56,186 nucleotides of DNA from an uncultured bacterium (GTDB lineage Bacteria; Verrucomicrobiota; Kiritimatiellia; RFP12; UBA1067). A model generated the notes under the pieces. The model did not search any database. It saw nothing but the letters and a program-made list of their open reading frames with translations, and was not told where the DNA came from. Positions within the stretch are counted from its first letter, which is position 1. Each line of letters begins with the position of its first letter. The stretch lies in contig CADCOC010000006.1 in the NCBI GenBank assembly GCA_902802945.1, forward strand, positions 1-56,186, in the 5' to 3' direction. Made by a program: the position numbers and the translations under genes. This document shows positions 44,687 through 52,931 of the stretch, in pieces.

Positions 44687-44772
44687 TAGGGCGGTCGCCC
44701 CGCGACCGCCGCCACGGGAGGGCCGCGCTTGTCGCGGCCTGACTGGGAACGCCGCCATCTTGGCGGCGTAAA
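44683..44772. repeat. Cluster of dispersed palindromic units
   Basis: The GGGCGGTCGCCCCGCG unit (44683-44711), the GCCGCGCTTGTCGCGGC unit (44716-44739) and a GCCGCCATCTTGGCGGC hairpin (44751-44769) sit side by side, in the same order as at 41287-41371. Confidence 0.85.
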
Positions 44773-44779
44773 GGACAGC

Positions 44780-46978
44780 TCACCCCTCCACCTTCACCAC
44801 CCGCCAGAGGTGACAGGGCATGCTCGGGAACCGCACCGCCGCGAACGCCTCGCCGACGACGTCCTTGAACTCCTCCTCCGTCACGCCCTTGCGCAACGTC
44901 CCGTCAACCACGCGATAGAGGTTCGCGCCCATCGTGTGCGGCAGCACCAACAGCTTCACCGCTTCCGGATCCGGACACTGCGCCGCCGGACACGGACACC
45001 ACCCGCTCGCGTCAACGGCGCTTTTCAACCCGCCGCTTACGCCCGACACAACCTGCACGCCCGTCTCCCCGTCGTGCGCCGGACCATGCCGCACCGGATG
45101 CGCGCTCTCCATTTTGGCAAGTTCCTCGCTCGGATCCTCACCGAGCGCCAACGGCTCGGTCACGTAAAACGCCGTCTCCAGCAACCGCAATGTCGCCTTG
45201 TTCTCCGCTTCCACCTGTTCTTTCAAGTGCTCCCGCCCAGCCCGCACCATCGAATCGCCGTAGAAAATGTTGCTCGGCCGCTGAACGGCCAACATGTACA
45301 CTTTCCGTCCGTTCACGTCCGCGTATGGCGAATACACCTTCCCCAACGTCATCCGGAAGTTTTCCGCGAAGAACACCTTCGGGTCGATGCCGTCGTGCGG
45401 CATGATGGCGCGGAACTCGAACCGTCCCTGAATCAAGTCTCGAACATGCTCCTGAAATATTCTGCGCACGTCCGCTTTCCACCCTTGCCGCAGTTCCGCG
45501 TCGCTCCCGGCATACAGCTTGACGACATACAGGAAGTTCACTTCATAGTGCGAAAGGATGAGCGTGTCGCGGTCAAACAGCCGGTTGTGGAAGTGGATGT
45601 TCTGGTATTCGTTGTCGTCGCCGCCGGTTCGCAGGTTCAGTCCGCTTTGATCGTAGTCGAAATCCTTCTCCATCCGCGCGCTGATGAAGAAGTTCGGGAT
45701 GACGTCATAGCCCTCCGTGTCGGGGTCTCGCAGCATCTTCACGCTCTTGCCGTCGAAGAGCCGGCGCCCCTTCAGCACCGACGCCGACGCGTCGTCGCCC
45801 GGCAGGAACAGATCGAGGTTGAGCTGGAGCATGTCGCGCGCGTACGTGAACTGCTTGGCCACGCTCTTCTCCTCCAGCGCGCGCCCGATCTTGTAGTACT
45901 TCGAGTCCGCGATGTAGAACGTCTGGCGTCCGTCACGGTGCGTCAGGCTGTCGTCGACGTAGAGGTGGTCGATCTCCTTGCCGTCACGCAGCTCGCGGAT
46001 CGGGTCGAGGTCCCGGTCGCCGATCAGGTCGTCGATCATCGACTCGAAGATGATCTCGAAGTTCTTCGCGATCAGGTACTCCTCGCCCTCGTTGACGACG
46101 TTCGCCCGATGCGACTTGTGGAAGAACGCGAAGCAAAGTTCCCAAAGCGCCAGGTCGCGGTCGGAGAAGTACTTGTACTTGATCTGGCGGAGACGCGCCT
46201 CGCCGTACCCGGAGAGATATCGCTTGAACTCTGCCGCCGGAATGAGGTCGTACGCGAGGTTGAACCGTTCCTTGAACCCGTAGTGACGGTTCACGTAGTC
46301 CAGGATCGAATAGAAGATAACGAGCAGCTCCTCGTCGAAGTTCACCACCTTCTTCTTCGTCCTCGGCTCCAGGTAGAGCGGATCGCCGTCCTGCAGGAGC
46401 GCAGTGGTCTTCGAGATCGTGCGCGACCAGTTGATCTTGTGGATGCCCGAATGCTTCTCCTTCACCCGGAACGTGAAGTAGTCCTGGTTGTCGCGGTTGA
46501 AGCGGATGAGGGCGAGAATCACGTCCAGCAAGGTGTTGGTCACGTACCGGCGGCGGAACCCGCCCGACTGCCTCTCCCGCCGACGCCAGATGGCGTCGGA
46601 CCCGGGGTGCGTCTCGTCGAAACGCGCGATGGCGCGGTAAATCCAGACCGCGAACTCGTAGAGGAAATCCCGTTCCCGCTCCTCGAGTCCGTGCCCATCC
46701 TCCGCGACCGCCGTTTCGGGGTCGATCAGCGCCTCGGGCGAGAAGCCCAAGGGACGCGCGGCGGTGCAGAAGACGCGGTCAACCTTCTCGCCGTCGATCA
46801 CCTTCGGCTCGAGCACGACCTTCGGAAGGAAGAACACGAAATCGTCGCACGCGGCGCTTCGGAAATAGCCGACGTGCTCGACCTTCACCTTCTCGTCCGT
46901 GAGCAGGAGTCGGTCGCGCGGAAGGACGCCTTCCAATACCTTCGGATCGTACCGGCACTCCTCAATCAGGATTCGCAT
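44780..46978 (-). CDS. McrC-like / LlaJI-type restriction endonuclease subunit
   Basis: A 732-aa partner of the AAA+ protein encoded just upstream, expected to be the DNA-cutting subunit. The PD-(D/E)xK-type site is probably IDHLY (336-340) with FYIADSKYYK (354-363; D358 and K360). The large helical N-terminal part (about 1-300) likely contacts the motor. A C-terminal segment (about 620-680) has a Cys/Pro-rich insert (GWCPCPAAQCPDPE). It overlaps the McrB-like gene by 17 nt. In the known LlaJI system an McrB-like and an McrC-like protein restrict unmethylated DNA protected by C5 methyltransferases; this operon has the same arrangement but one methyltransferase. Confidence 0.8.
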   Translation of the reverse strand: MRILIEECRYDPKVLEGVLPRDRLLLTDEKVKVEHVGYFRSAACDDFVFFLPKVVLEPKVIDGEKVDRVFCTAARPLGFSPEALIDPETAVAEDGHGLEERERDFLYEFAVWIYRAIARFDETHPGSDAIWRRRERQSGGFRRRYVTNTLLDVILALIRFNRDNQDYFTFRVKEKHSGIHKINWSRTISKTTALLQDGDPLYLEPRTKKKVVNFDEELLVIFYSILDYVNRHYGFKERFNLAYDLIPAAEFKRYLSGYGEARLRQIKYKYFSDRDLALWELCFAFFHKSHRANVVNEGEEYLIAKNFEIIFESMIDDLIGDRDLDPIRELRDGKEIDHLYVDDSLTHRDGRQTFYIADSKYYKIGRALEEKSVAKQFTYARDMLQLNLDLFLPGDDASASVLKGRRLFDGKSVKMLRDPDTEGYDVIPNFFISARMEKDFDYDQSGLNLRTGGDDNEYQNIHFHNRLFDRDTLILSHYEVNFLYVVKLYAGSDAELRQGWKADVRRIFQEHVRDLIQGRFEFRAIMPHDGIDPKVFFAENFRMTLGKVYSPYADVNGRKVYMLAVQRPSNIFYGDSMVRAGREHLKEQVEAENKATLRLLETAFYVTEPLALGEDPSEELAKMESAHPVRHGPAHDGETGVQVVSGVSGGLKSAVDASGWCPCPAAQCPDPEAVKLLVLPHTMGANLYRVVDGTLRKGVTEEEFKDVVGEAFAAVRFPSMPCHLWRVVKVEG

Positions 46979-48713
46979 CTGCCGCCCCGCCCTTGGGTTC
47001 CTCCTTGACGCCCTTCTCCTTCCATTTCAGCCCCCTGAGAAAAGCGGCAACGACACCAAGCTTCACGTCGCCGGGCTTGTGCGTCACGCGGTTCTCGCCC
47101 TCGCCTTCTTCCACCTTCTCGGAGTAGAAGAAATCGCGGAACTTCAATACCGTGTTGTCCGCCTGCTGGAAGCAGTCCTTCTTCGGAAGCTCGTAAGACT
47201 TGAACACGTCGCCGTAGAGATAGAAAAGGACCTTGTTGGCGAACTGCTCGGCGGAAATGCAGCCGGTCGCATCGTCCGCCTTGACGAAGAAGTAGCCGAG
47301 CTGCTTGTCCTCGCTCTCCGTCGCCTTGGCGATATGTCCGTTGATCGCCGACAGGAAGTCCCACCAGTCGAACAGGGAGTCCCCGACCTCGATCTTGCGC
47401 TCCTTCCAGTCCGAATCGCCCGACTTGTCCGGCTTGGCGATCGGCACGTACTCCCAATCCCACCTTCTCTTGAACGCGCTGTCGATCGGGAACAGAGACT
47501 GGTCGGACGTGTTCATCGTCGCCCAGATGTAGAGGTTCGGCGGAAGAACCAGTTTTTCGCCCGACCTCACCTCGGGAGGGACGCGCTCCTGCGCGTCCGC
47601 ATCCAGCTTTCCCAGTTCTTCCGCAAGCCATGTCGCGAGGTCGGCGTCGGCGTCGATCGGATAAGTCGAGTACCCGTCCTTCCCTCGGTCGAGCAGCTGG
47701 AACAGATCGCCGAAAATCTGCGCACAGTTTCCGCGATTGATTTCCTCGATTACGAGGACAACGCTCTTGACCTTTCCGTCCGCCTCGGGCTTCGACATCT
47801 CCTGCCACGCCTTCACATAGGCATTCATGAACGCCTGCGGACGGAACTTGTAGGCGATCTTCTCCCCGTCCATCACCGGCTTGTACGCGCCGACGAACGT
47901 CGCGTAGTCCGAATCCGGGTGGAACGTCGTGCGCACACACGCGGCAACATCCGGATTCTTGGCAAGCCCATCCACTTTATGCGACTTCCCAGTCCCCGGC
48001 GCCCCGTAGGTGATGAGCTGGAGTGGGAACCCCGATAATGGGAACTTCAGTGTAACGCCACCACCTCCTGCTATCCTGTCCAGAACAGAACGATTTGCCA
48101 TCATGTATTTTGAAGAGTCAACCTTTACAAGGGCCCCTGCGTATGACATCAATTGCAACATATTACGTATACGGCGAACTTGTGTTGTCGACATGGGCTC
48201 TGCCGCAGCGGATAATGTAACATGAATATCATCGATTAACGGTCGATAATTGGGCATTATCTTCCCAGCGATCAAGTCTGGTGTAAGCGCAATCCTCCCA
48301 TCTGTTTCCAAAAAGGCACTCGCTATTATTCTGAATGGATATTCATCGTTTTCTTCATGAAGCATCAATCCACTAATCAACACATCTGAATACGACAATA
48401 TGCCAGTACATACAGACCGTCCCTTGTCGGTTAGTGAAACAATATTCTCATTAAAAGAGACAACATTCAGACTATCCCATGGTTCTCGTGCGTCTCTAAA
48501 CAAGCCACGCTTACGTCCATCGGCTTCTGTCGACACCCACTCTACCTCGGGGACCTTATCTTTAAGTCTTTCATAAAGCGGATCACTACAGTCCTGATAG
48601 TTGGAGCCATTGGATTCACACAGTACCAATAACGTCTTGTACCATACAGCAGGAACCCAAAGGCCTTCATGGCCACGATCAAGCCCAACCCACATTGCAT
48701 TGTACTTAGCCAT
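46962..48713 (-). CDS. McrB-like AAA+ GTPase/ATPase of restriction system
   Basis: A 583-aa motor. An N-terminal ~210-residue region (winged-helix-like; LTDKGRSVCTGI, MSTTQVRRIRNMLQLMSYAGAL) may recognise DNA. The AAA+ domain has Walker A GAPGTGKS (237-244), Walker B VVLVIEEINRGNCAQIFGDLFQLLDR (318-343) and the McrB-specific MNTSDQSLFPIDSAFKRRW (400-418). A charged C-terminal tail ends in the overlap with the nuclease subunit. It follows the methyltransferase by 9 nt. Confidence 0.9.
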   Translation of the reverse strand: MAKYNAMWVGLDRGHEGLWVPAVWYKTLLVLCESNGSNYQDCSDPLYERLKDKVPEVEWVSTEADGRKRGLFRDAREPWDSLNVVSFNENIVSLTDKGRSVCTGILSYSDVLISGLMLHEENDEYPFRIIASAFLETDGRIALTPDLIAGKIMPNYRPLIDDIHVTLSAAAEPMSTTQVRRIRNMLQLMSYAGALVKVDSSKYMMANRSVLDRIAGGGGVTLKFPLSGFPLQLITYGAPGTGKSHKVDGLAKNPDVAACVRTTFHPDSDYATFVGAYKPVMDGEKIAYKFRPQAFMNAYVKAWQEMSKPEADGKVKSVVLVIEEINRGNCAQIFGDLFQLLDRGKDGYSTYPIDADADLATWLAEELGKLDADAQERVPPEVRSGEKLVLPPNLYIWATMNTSDQSLFPIDSAFKRRWDWEYVPIAKPDKSGDSDWKERKIEVGDSLFDWWDFLSAINGHIAKATESEDKQLGYFFVKADDATGCISAEQFANKVLFYLYGDVFKSYELPKKDCFQQADNTVLKFRDFFYSEKVEEGEGENRVTHKPGDVKLGVVAAFLRGLKWKEKGVKEEPKGGAADANPD

Positions 48714-48722
48714 GTAGACCTC

Positions 48723-49928
48723 CTATTGAAATAAATGTTCCTGCCCAAGGAAGCGCACCCCGCGCTTAAATGCAATTTTCTTCAATCCAAAGATTTGGCT
48801 TCGGATTTCGTTTCCTATGGCAAAGGCAAGCAGTGCTGGGACAGCATTGCCGACTTGCCTGATCGCATGCCTTCCAACCCCATAGAATGGCCACCAATCT
48901 GGAAAGGTCTGCATTCGAGCACTTTCACGCGGCGTCACTTCTCTTGGTTCTGTTGGATGTACATGTCCTTTACCCCCACTATGCTCCGACCCGCATATAA
49001 TCGTAAAACTTGGCCGGTCCAGGTCAAGCCGATTGATACGAGTATGAACATCACGAGCCCCAGGTTCCATTGCATCGTATCTGTGAATGACTGCGTCCCC
49101 ATGAACTCTACCTGTATGAATCGATGGTGACCTTGCATTTGGCGGCGGTAGATTTCGCAATCCATCTCGAACGGTTCGATAACGCAATTGTCCTTCCTTT
49201 GGATTTACAAATGCTACCTTGGGAATGTCTGTCACATTCGTTCCTAGTCGTGATCCAATTATTATTATTCTATCTCGAAATTGAGGAACACCATAGTCGA
49301 CAGCATTCAACCGGAATACTCTTATGTCATATTCAAGCGTATCCGTGGGATGTGCCAATTTCTCCTTGACCAGTTTAAACACCTCACCATTTTGCACAGT
49401 AAGCAAACCAAAAACGTTCTCAAACACAAATGCTGGCGGTGCTATTTCGCCAAGAATTCTAAAGTACTCATCAACCATCTGTCCCCGTGCATCCTCACGA
49501 CCCTTCCTATTACCAAAAACGCTGAAAGCTTGGCATGGAGGACCTCCTGCCAACAAATCGACCTCTTTCCCGAGCGCCCTTACATGCTGAAGTATTCTGG
49601 TCCCCGATATGTTTTTAATGTCTCCACAAACAATTTCAGCATCTTTCATTTGTGGCAAGATTTTCCCAGCCGCCTCAAGCGTCTTACAACAGTAGGAATT
49701 GATGTCATTTTCAAAAAGCAAGTCAAAACCTGCGGCGGCCAGACCAACATCTAAGCCTCCCGCACCAGAAAATAGTGAAACAACATTCAGTCTCCGTCCT
49801 CCCGTATCATCGCGAGAGATCTTTCTCGGGGACTCATTATCGGCGCGCATAGACACGCACCGATCCACCTCTGAGGTCCTTGCAGCGGAAACACTACCGC
49901 TGATTCTCTTTTCTGATTTCTTTTTCAT
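48723..49928 (-). CDS. C5-cytosine DNA methyltransferase
   Basis: A 401-aa modification enzyme with motif I SLFSGAGGLDVG (51-62), the catalytic GGPPCQAFS (C132), ENV (170-172), QFRDR (216-220) and motif X QVGNAVP (358-364). It should protect host sites from the McrB/C-like nuclease behind it. Its codon use and base content are more AT-rich than genes before 46 kb, suggesting transfer. The ATG at 49928 directly follows a perfect hairpin and has no ribosome-binding site; an internal ATG (49850, before RADNES) with a GAGGTGG upstream is an alternative and would fit the usual distance to motif I. Confidence 0.95.
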   Translation of the reverse strand: MKKKSEKRISGSVSAARTSEVDRCVSMRADNESPRKISRDDTGGRRLNVVSLFSGAGGLDVGLAAAGFDLLFENDINSYCCKTLEAAGKILPQMKDAEIVCGDIKNISGTRILQHVRALGKEVDLLAGGPPCQAFSVFGNRKGREDARGQMVDEYFRILGEIAPPAFVFENVFGLLTVQNGEVFKLVKEKLAHPTDTLEYDIRVFRLNAVDYGVPQFRDRIIIIGSRLGTNVTDIPKVAFVNPKEGQLRYRTVRDGLRNLPPPNARSPSIHTGRVHGDAVIHRYDAMEPGARDVHTRINRLDLDRPSFTIICGSEHSGGKGHVHPTEPREVTPRESARMQTFPDWWPFYGVGRHAIRQVGNAVPALLAFAIGNEIRSQIFGLKKIAFKRGVRFLGQEHLFQ

Positions 49929-49929
49929 G

Positions 49930-49953
49930 GTCGTGATGCGGCTGCATCACGAC
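49930..49953. promoter_or_regulatory. Perfect hairpin abutting the methyltransferase start
   Basis: A 10-bp stem (GTCGTGATGC with its complement, 49930-49939 and 49944-49953) and 4-nt loop end one base before the ATG. A short self-complementary GAGCGCGCTC follows at 49964-49973. It occupies the place of the ribosome-binding site. Confidence 0.75.
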
Positions 49954-49984
49954 GGCATGAAAAGAGCGCGCTCTCAATCCATGC

Positions 49985-50135
49985 CCCAGTCGGAAGCCCT
50001 ACCACAGGCCTGCCAGTTTACACGGGAGAACGCGCCCATGTTGGGCGCGCTCTGCTGGTACTGAAACTGGCAGAAGCCTGTAGGCTTCTTTGTTGCATAC
50101 GACGTTGGAAACGTGTGGTAGTATTTCCGACTGGG
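49985..50135. ncRNA. Multi-branched structured RNA or leader of the restriction operon
   Basis: Coaxial stems are all perfectly paired: 49985-49995 with 50125-50135 (11 bp), 49999-50006 with 50114-50121 (8 bp), 50010-50019 with 50064-50073 (10 bp). A hairpin of 8 bp lies at 50031-50049, and hairpins at about 50074-50087 and 50102-50114. The order gives a closed stem with three inner branches. It sits between divergent genes; an extended -10 at 50219-50227 would transcribe it leftward as a leader of the methyltransferase mRNA. It has no coding potential. Which strand is active is not settled. Confidence 0.65.
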
Positions 50136-50218
50136 CGTCGTTCAGCAGTTCGCTAAATTGTCTTGTTTATGGTTTTAAATCGATTCCTTGTTTCTCCTTT
50201 GGTTCGAGGAACGGGGAT

Positions 50219-50227
50219 AGTATAGCA
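50219..50227 (-). promoter_or_regulatory. Extended -10 promoter toward the restriction operon
   Basis: TGC followed by TATACT on the minus strand. A start near 50212 gives a ~280-nt leader containing the structured region before the methyltransferase. Confidence 0.5.
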
Positions 50228-50318
50228 TATTTGGGGTTATGCGACCATACCCACGTCCTCACACTTCAAGGGCACCCAACACAGAATTTCCATTTCGTGA
50301 ATTTATTTCACCGATAGG

Positions 50319-50347
50319 TTGACTGGCTGAACCAAATGTGTTATACT
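50319..50347 (+). promoter_or_regulatory. Strong promoter of the XRE operon
   Basis: TTGACT (50319-50324), 17-bp spacer, TATACT (50342-50347), with a TGT extension. It excludes the in-frame ATG at 50338 as a start. Confidence 0.8.
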
Positions 50348-50418
50348 ACCCTCGTTTTCTACGGCAAGGAAGGCCGTGTGAGACAATAGGAAAAACTATT
50401 TCTAGAAAGAGACAGAAG

Positions 50419-50772
50419 ATGGGCGAACTTACGCAGCTAGGCAGATTCCTCAGGAAATTGAGGATCGACAGAAACGAATTGCTCCGGGACATGTCCCGTA
50501 AACTTGAGGTAACCATGTCGTTCTTGTCGTCAGTCGAGAACGGAAAGAAAAGCATGCCATCGGAATGGGTTGCCAGGATATCGGCACTATACAAGTTGTC
50601 AGAGTTACAAGAGAAAGAGCTGGACGCGGCTGTAGCAGAAAGCGAGAAAGGAATCGGCGTCAAGTTCGACGGATTATCTCCAGAGCAGAGAAGAATGAGC
50701 GTGGCCTTCGCCAGAAAGATTAAAACCCTTAATAGTAAAGAACAGAAGGTGTTGCAGCAAGTTCTGTTCTAA
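50419..50772 (+). CDS. XRE-family transcriptional regulator
   Basis: A 117-aa DNA-binding protein. A helix-turn-helix of the Cro/CI type spans about residues 5-65 (LGRFLRKLRIDRNELLRDMSRKLEVTMSFLSSVENGKKSMP); the remainder is helical. It pairs with an ImmA/IrrE-type peptidase 26 nt downstream, as in mobile elements where the peptidase cleaves the repressor. Being divergent from the methyltransferase it may also act like a controller of the restriction operon, which is inference. Confidence 0.88.
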   Translation: MGELTQLGRFLRKLRIDRNELLRDMSRKLEVTMSFLSSVENGKKSMPSEWVARISALYKLSELQEKELDAAVAESEKGIGVKFDGLSPEQRRMSVAFARKIKTLNSKEQKVLQQVLF

Positions 50773-50798
50773 TGCATGAACGCAAAATGAGGTAAGCT

Positions 50799-51407
50799 AT
50801 GAAATCAAGAAAGCCATTTCACCGAGAAGGATTCTGCGTGTCACCACGTAAAGAGGTTGAGATTCGCAACATAGCCGAACAAATCCGCAAACTCTTTTAT
50901 CCGCACAACCACAAATATCTTGATGTCATTGATTTCCTTGAACGGAAAATGCCCTTTGTTTTTGAATACTTCCACTACGAAATCGTAGAACCTCACGAAC
51001 TTCCAGATCGAGAGGCCGAAATGGATCCGATAGGATTCTGCATTAGGATACAAGAACCCATTTATGAAAAAGCGATTGAGAACGATGGCCATTGCCGATT
51101 CACAATTGCCCATGAACTTGGCCATTGGTTTCTTCATCGCGAACAGACGCTTGCCTTCGGACGACCAGACCGCGGTGGAACAATCCCGCCATATCGGCAT
51201 TCCGAATGGCAGGCGGATGTATTCGCTCGCAACTTTCTAGCACCATGGTCACTCGCAAAAGGCATGAGTGCTGGACAAATCGAAAAAGTGTTTGAAGTAT
51301 CGGGGGAAGTCGCCGCCATTATCAGTGGAGAACCTGCTGTAAAAGAAAAACGTGCCCGTGTAAGTCTTGCCGCTGGTCCAATGCTACCGGGTTTTGAGTC
51401 TCTTTGA
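50799..51407 (+). CDS. ImmA/IrrE-family zinc metallopeptidase
   Basis: A 202-aa protein with the gluzincin-like motif HELGH (105-109, FTIAHELGHWFLHREQ) and a downstream HSEWQADVFARNFLAP (134-149) that supplies the third ligand. In mobile elements such proteases inactivate the XRE-type repressor encoded next to them. GAGG lies 8 nt before the ATG. The first 60 residues are helical and the C-terminus is short. Confidence 0.92.
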   Translation: MKSRKPFHREGFCVSPRKEVEIRNIAEQIRKLFYPHNHKYLDVIDFLERKMPFVFEYFHYEIVEPHELPDREAEMDPIGFCIRIQEPIYEKAIENDGHCRFTIAHELGHWFLHREQTLAFGRPDRGGTIPPYRHSEWQADVFARNFLAPWSLAKGMSAGQIEKVFEVSGEVAAIISGEPAVKEKRARVSLAAGPMLPGFESL

Positions 51408-51458
51408 ACATAATTCCTTTCTTTTCAACGCCCAACTTCACCAACAGGTTAAATCAAA

Positions 51459-52142
51459 ATGAGAATTCACAAGCACATAAATTTCTTCAAGGTTGTCGAG
51501 CATTTCCAGAATCTACTCCATGATTCTGGCGTACGCATCAAGAATGACGGTTTCCCTGACCTCACGGACTTTGATTACCCAAAATCAATCCCACCCGATG
51601 TTGAAATGTGGCCGTACAGTAAACGTAATCAAGCTCAGAAACCGCGCAACACAATTATAACCTTCTTTGAAACAGATCCGATCCTGTATGCCGACCTCAA
51701 TACAATCGATAAAGTAATCTGCAATCTTGCTTTGTACCGATACACAACTGGATTTGATATCAGCCCTTGCCTTGATTTCAACATTGAAGCGCAGAAAGCC
51801 GCACTGGTGATCAACGCATTGACCAACGGAATCATGCTTTCACACGGAATAGCAGTCATCCCAACGTTGCGAACGGGAAGTATTGAGACAACATCTTACC
51901 TCAATTGTTATCCGAAGCACATCTGCTATGCTTTCGGCGCTCTCGGATGCAATCAGAGATATGCATCATACGGTCAATTGCTGACAGCTACAAAACTTGC
52001 GCTGTGCGAACCGACACAAGTCATTTCCTACGGGAAAATGTCGGCGTGCGACAGAGAACTGTTCTACAGCTGGGGTGTCCCAGTTTTGAACATCCCCGAT
52101 TATCAAACACGATGCCGCAAAAAAGCGGCGGAAAGGAAATGA
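51459..52142 (+). CDS. DUF4417 protein
   Basis: A 227-aa protein matching the DUF4417 family from memory: the FDYPKSIPPDVEMWPYSK start, NTIITFFETDPILYADLNTIDKV, DISPCLDFN and the segment GIAVIPTLRTGSIETTSYL. The family is common on phages and plasmids, and its function is not known. It leads a four-gene operon with gaps of 3-4 nt. Confidence 0.75.
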   Translation: MRIHKHINFFKVVEHFQNLLHDSGVRIKNDGFPDLTDFDYPKSIPPDVEMWPYSKRNQAQKPRNTIITFFETDPILYADLNTIDKVICNLALYRYTTGFDISPCLDFNIEAQKAALVINALTNGIMLSHGIAVIPTLRTGSIETTSYLNCYPKHICYAFGALGCNQRYASYGQLLTATKLALCEPTQVISYGKMSACDRELFYSWGVPVLNIPDYQTRCRKKAAERK

Positions 52143-52146
52143 CGAC

Positions 52147-52575
52147 ATGTCAGACTCCAAGTCAGCATACAGCACAGGTGTCGCGGCGCAGAAAGCGCTT
52201 GCGCAACTTGATGCTGAACTCACGCGAAAGCTCGACCGAGCCGCTGAAAGAGCAAAGCGATTCCATGCAAACTGGCAAGCAGTTAACCTCAACGATTTCG
52301 TTGACAAGTTTGCGCCAGGGAGTACTACGAAGATAGATGGGGCGAAGATCTACTTCCAGACCCCGGGATCGAACATCAGGATTGTATGTGACATCCGTGG
52401 CGGCTACTGCCGCTTACAAGACACGTCCATTAGTAACACAAGGCGTTCGTACCTTGACATCAACGGGCATAATGCAAACAACAAGACGTTGCCGAATGGA
52501 AAGCAAACTGGACGTAAGCAATCAGAATACAATGAAGTGACGCACTTTAGGATTCTCAAAAGAGAGGAGATGTAA
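52147..52575 (+). CDS. Small protein resembling C-terminal domains of polymorphic toxins
   Basis: A 142-aa protein. A helical N-terminus (about 10-45) is followed by a beta-rich part with IRIVCDIRGGYCRLQDTS, RRSYLDINGHNAN and SEYNEVTHFRILKREEM. The last block resembles the ends of contact-dependent toxin nuclease domains I recall, though no exact family can be named. It is preceded by DUF4417 and followed 2 nt later by a strongly acidic protein, like a toxin with its partner. Not assigned with certainty. Confidence 0.5.
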   Translation: MSDSKSAYSTGVAAQKALAQLDAELTRKLDRAAERAKRFHANWQAVNLNDFVDKFAPGSTTKIDGAKIYFQTPGSNIRIVCDIRGGYCRLQDTSISNTRRSYLDINGHNANNKTLPNGKQTGRKQSEYNEVTHFRILKREEM

Positions 52576-52577
52576 AA

Positions 52578-52928
52578 ATGGAAACCAATCATCAGTATCA
52601 CCTTTCAATTCCACTGAATGTTGACAGTCTCGACGACATACCCGAAGGTGTCCTTTGGGAAGATGTCAAGTTCGAGGAGTATCAAATATCGAAGGCGGAT
52701 TACGATAACCTCTTCGATCTTTTCTGTCAATTCGACAAACCGTTTAACACCATTATTGACGAATATGAAGAGGATGAAATTGCCGCAGACAAAATTCAAC
52801 CGGCGATCGAAATGACTGAAGCTTACGCCGCTGAAGCATCACCCGAAATCAAGGCTTCCACTGAAAAACTCCTTGTTGTTCTTAGACGGGCAAAGGAACT
52901 GGGCAAACAAATCCTACTCTCATTCTGA
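52578..52928 (+). CDS. Acidic small protein, possible immunity partner
   Basis: A 116-aa protein of unknown family with about 26 Asp/Glu and roughly 11 Lys/Arg. It has a probable helical C-terminus (ASTEKLLVVLRRAKELGKQILLSF). It starts 2 nt after the preceding stop. Acidic partners next to basic nuclease-like proteins are often immunity proteins or antitoxins; here that is inference from position and charge. Confidence 0.6.
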   Translation: METNHQYHLSIPLNVDSLDDIPEGVLWEDVKFEEYQISKADYDNLFDLFCQFDKPFNTIIDEYEEDEIAADKIQPAIEMTEAYAAEASPEIKASTEKLLVVLRRAKELGKQILLSF

Positions 52929-52931
52929 ACC

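Noticed and set aside
44729..47008. 759-codon plus-strand open frame
   Set aside because: Shadow of the McrC-like gene; composition rich in Arg, Val and His with no domain.
49985..50135. tmRNA, RNase P RNA or retron RNA
   Set aside because: No tag-peptide frame, no RNase P consensus and no reverse transcriptase gene in the window.
50338..50418. Upstream ATG extending the XRE regulator by 27 residues
   Set aside because: It lies before the -10 of a near-consensus promoter and the extra residues are not part of the domain.
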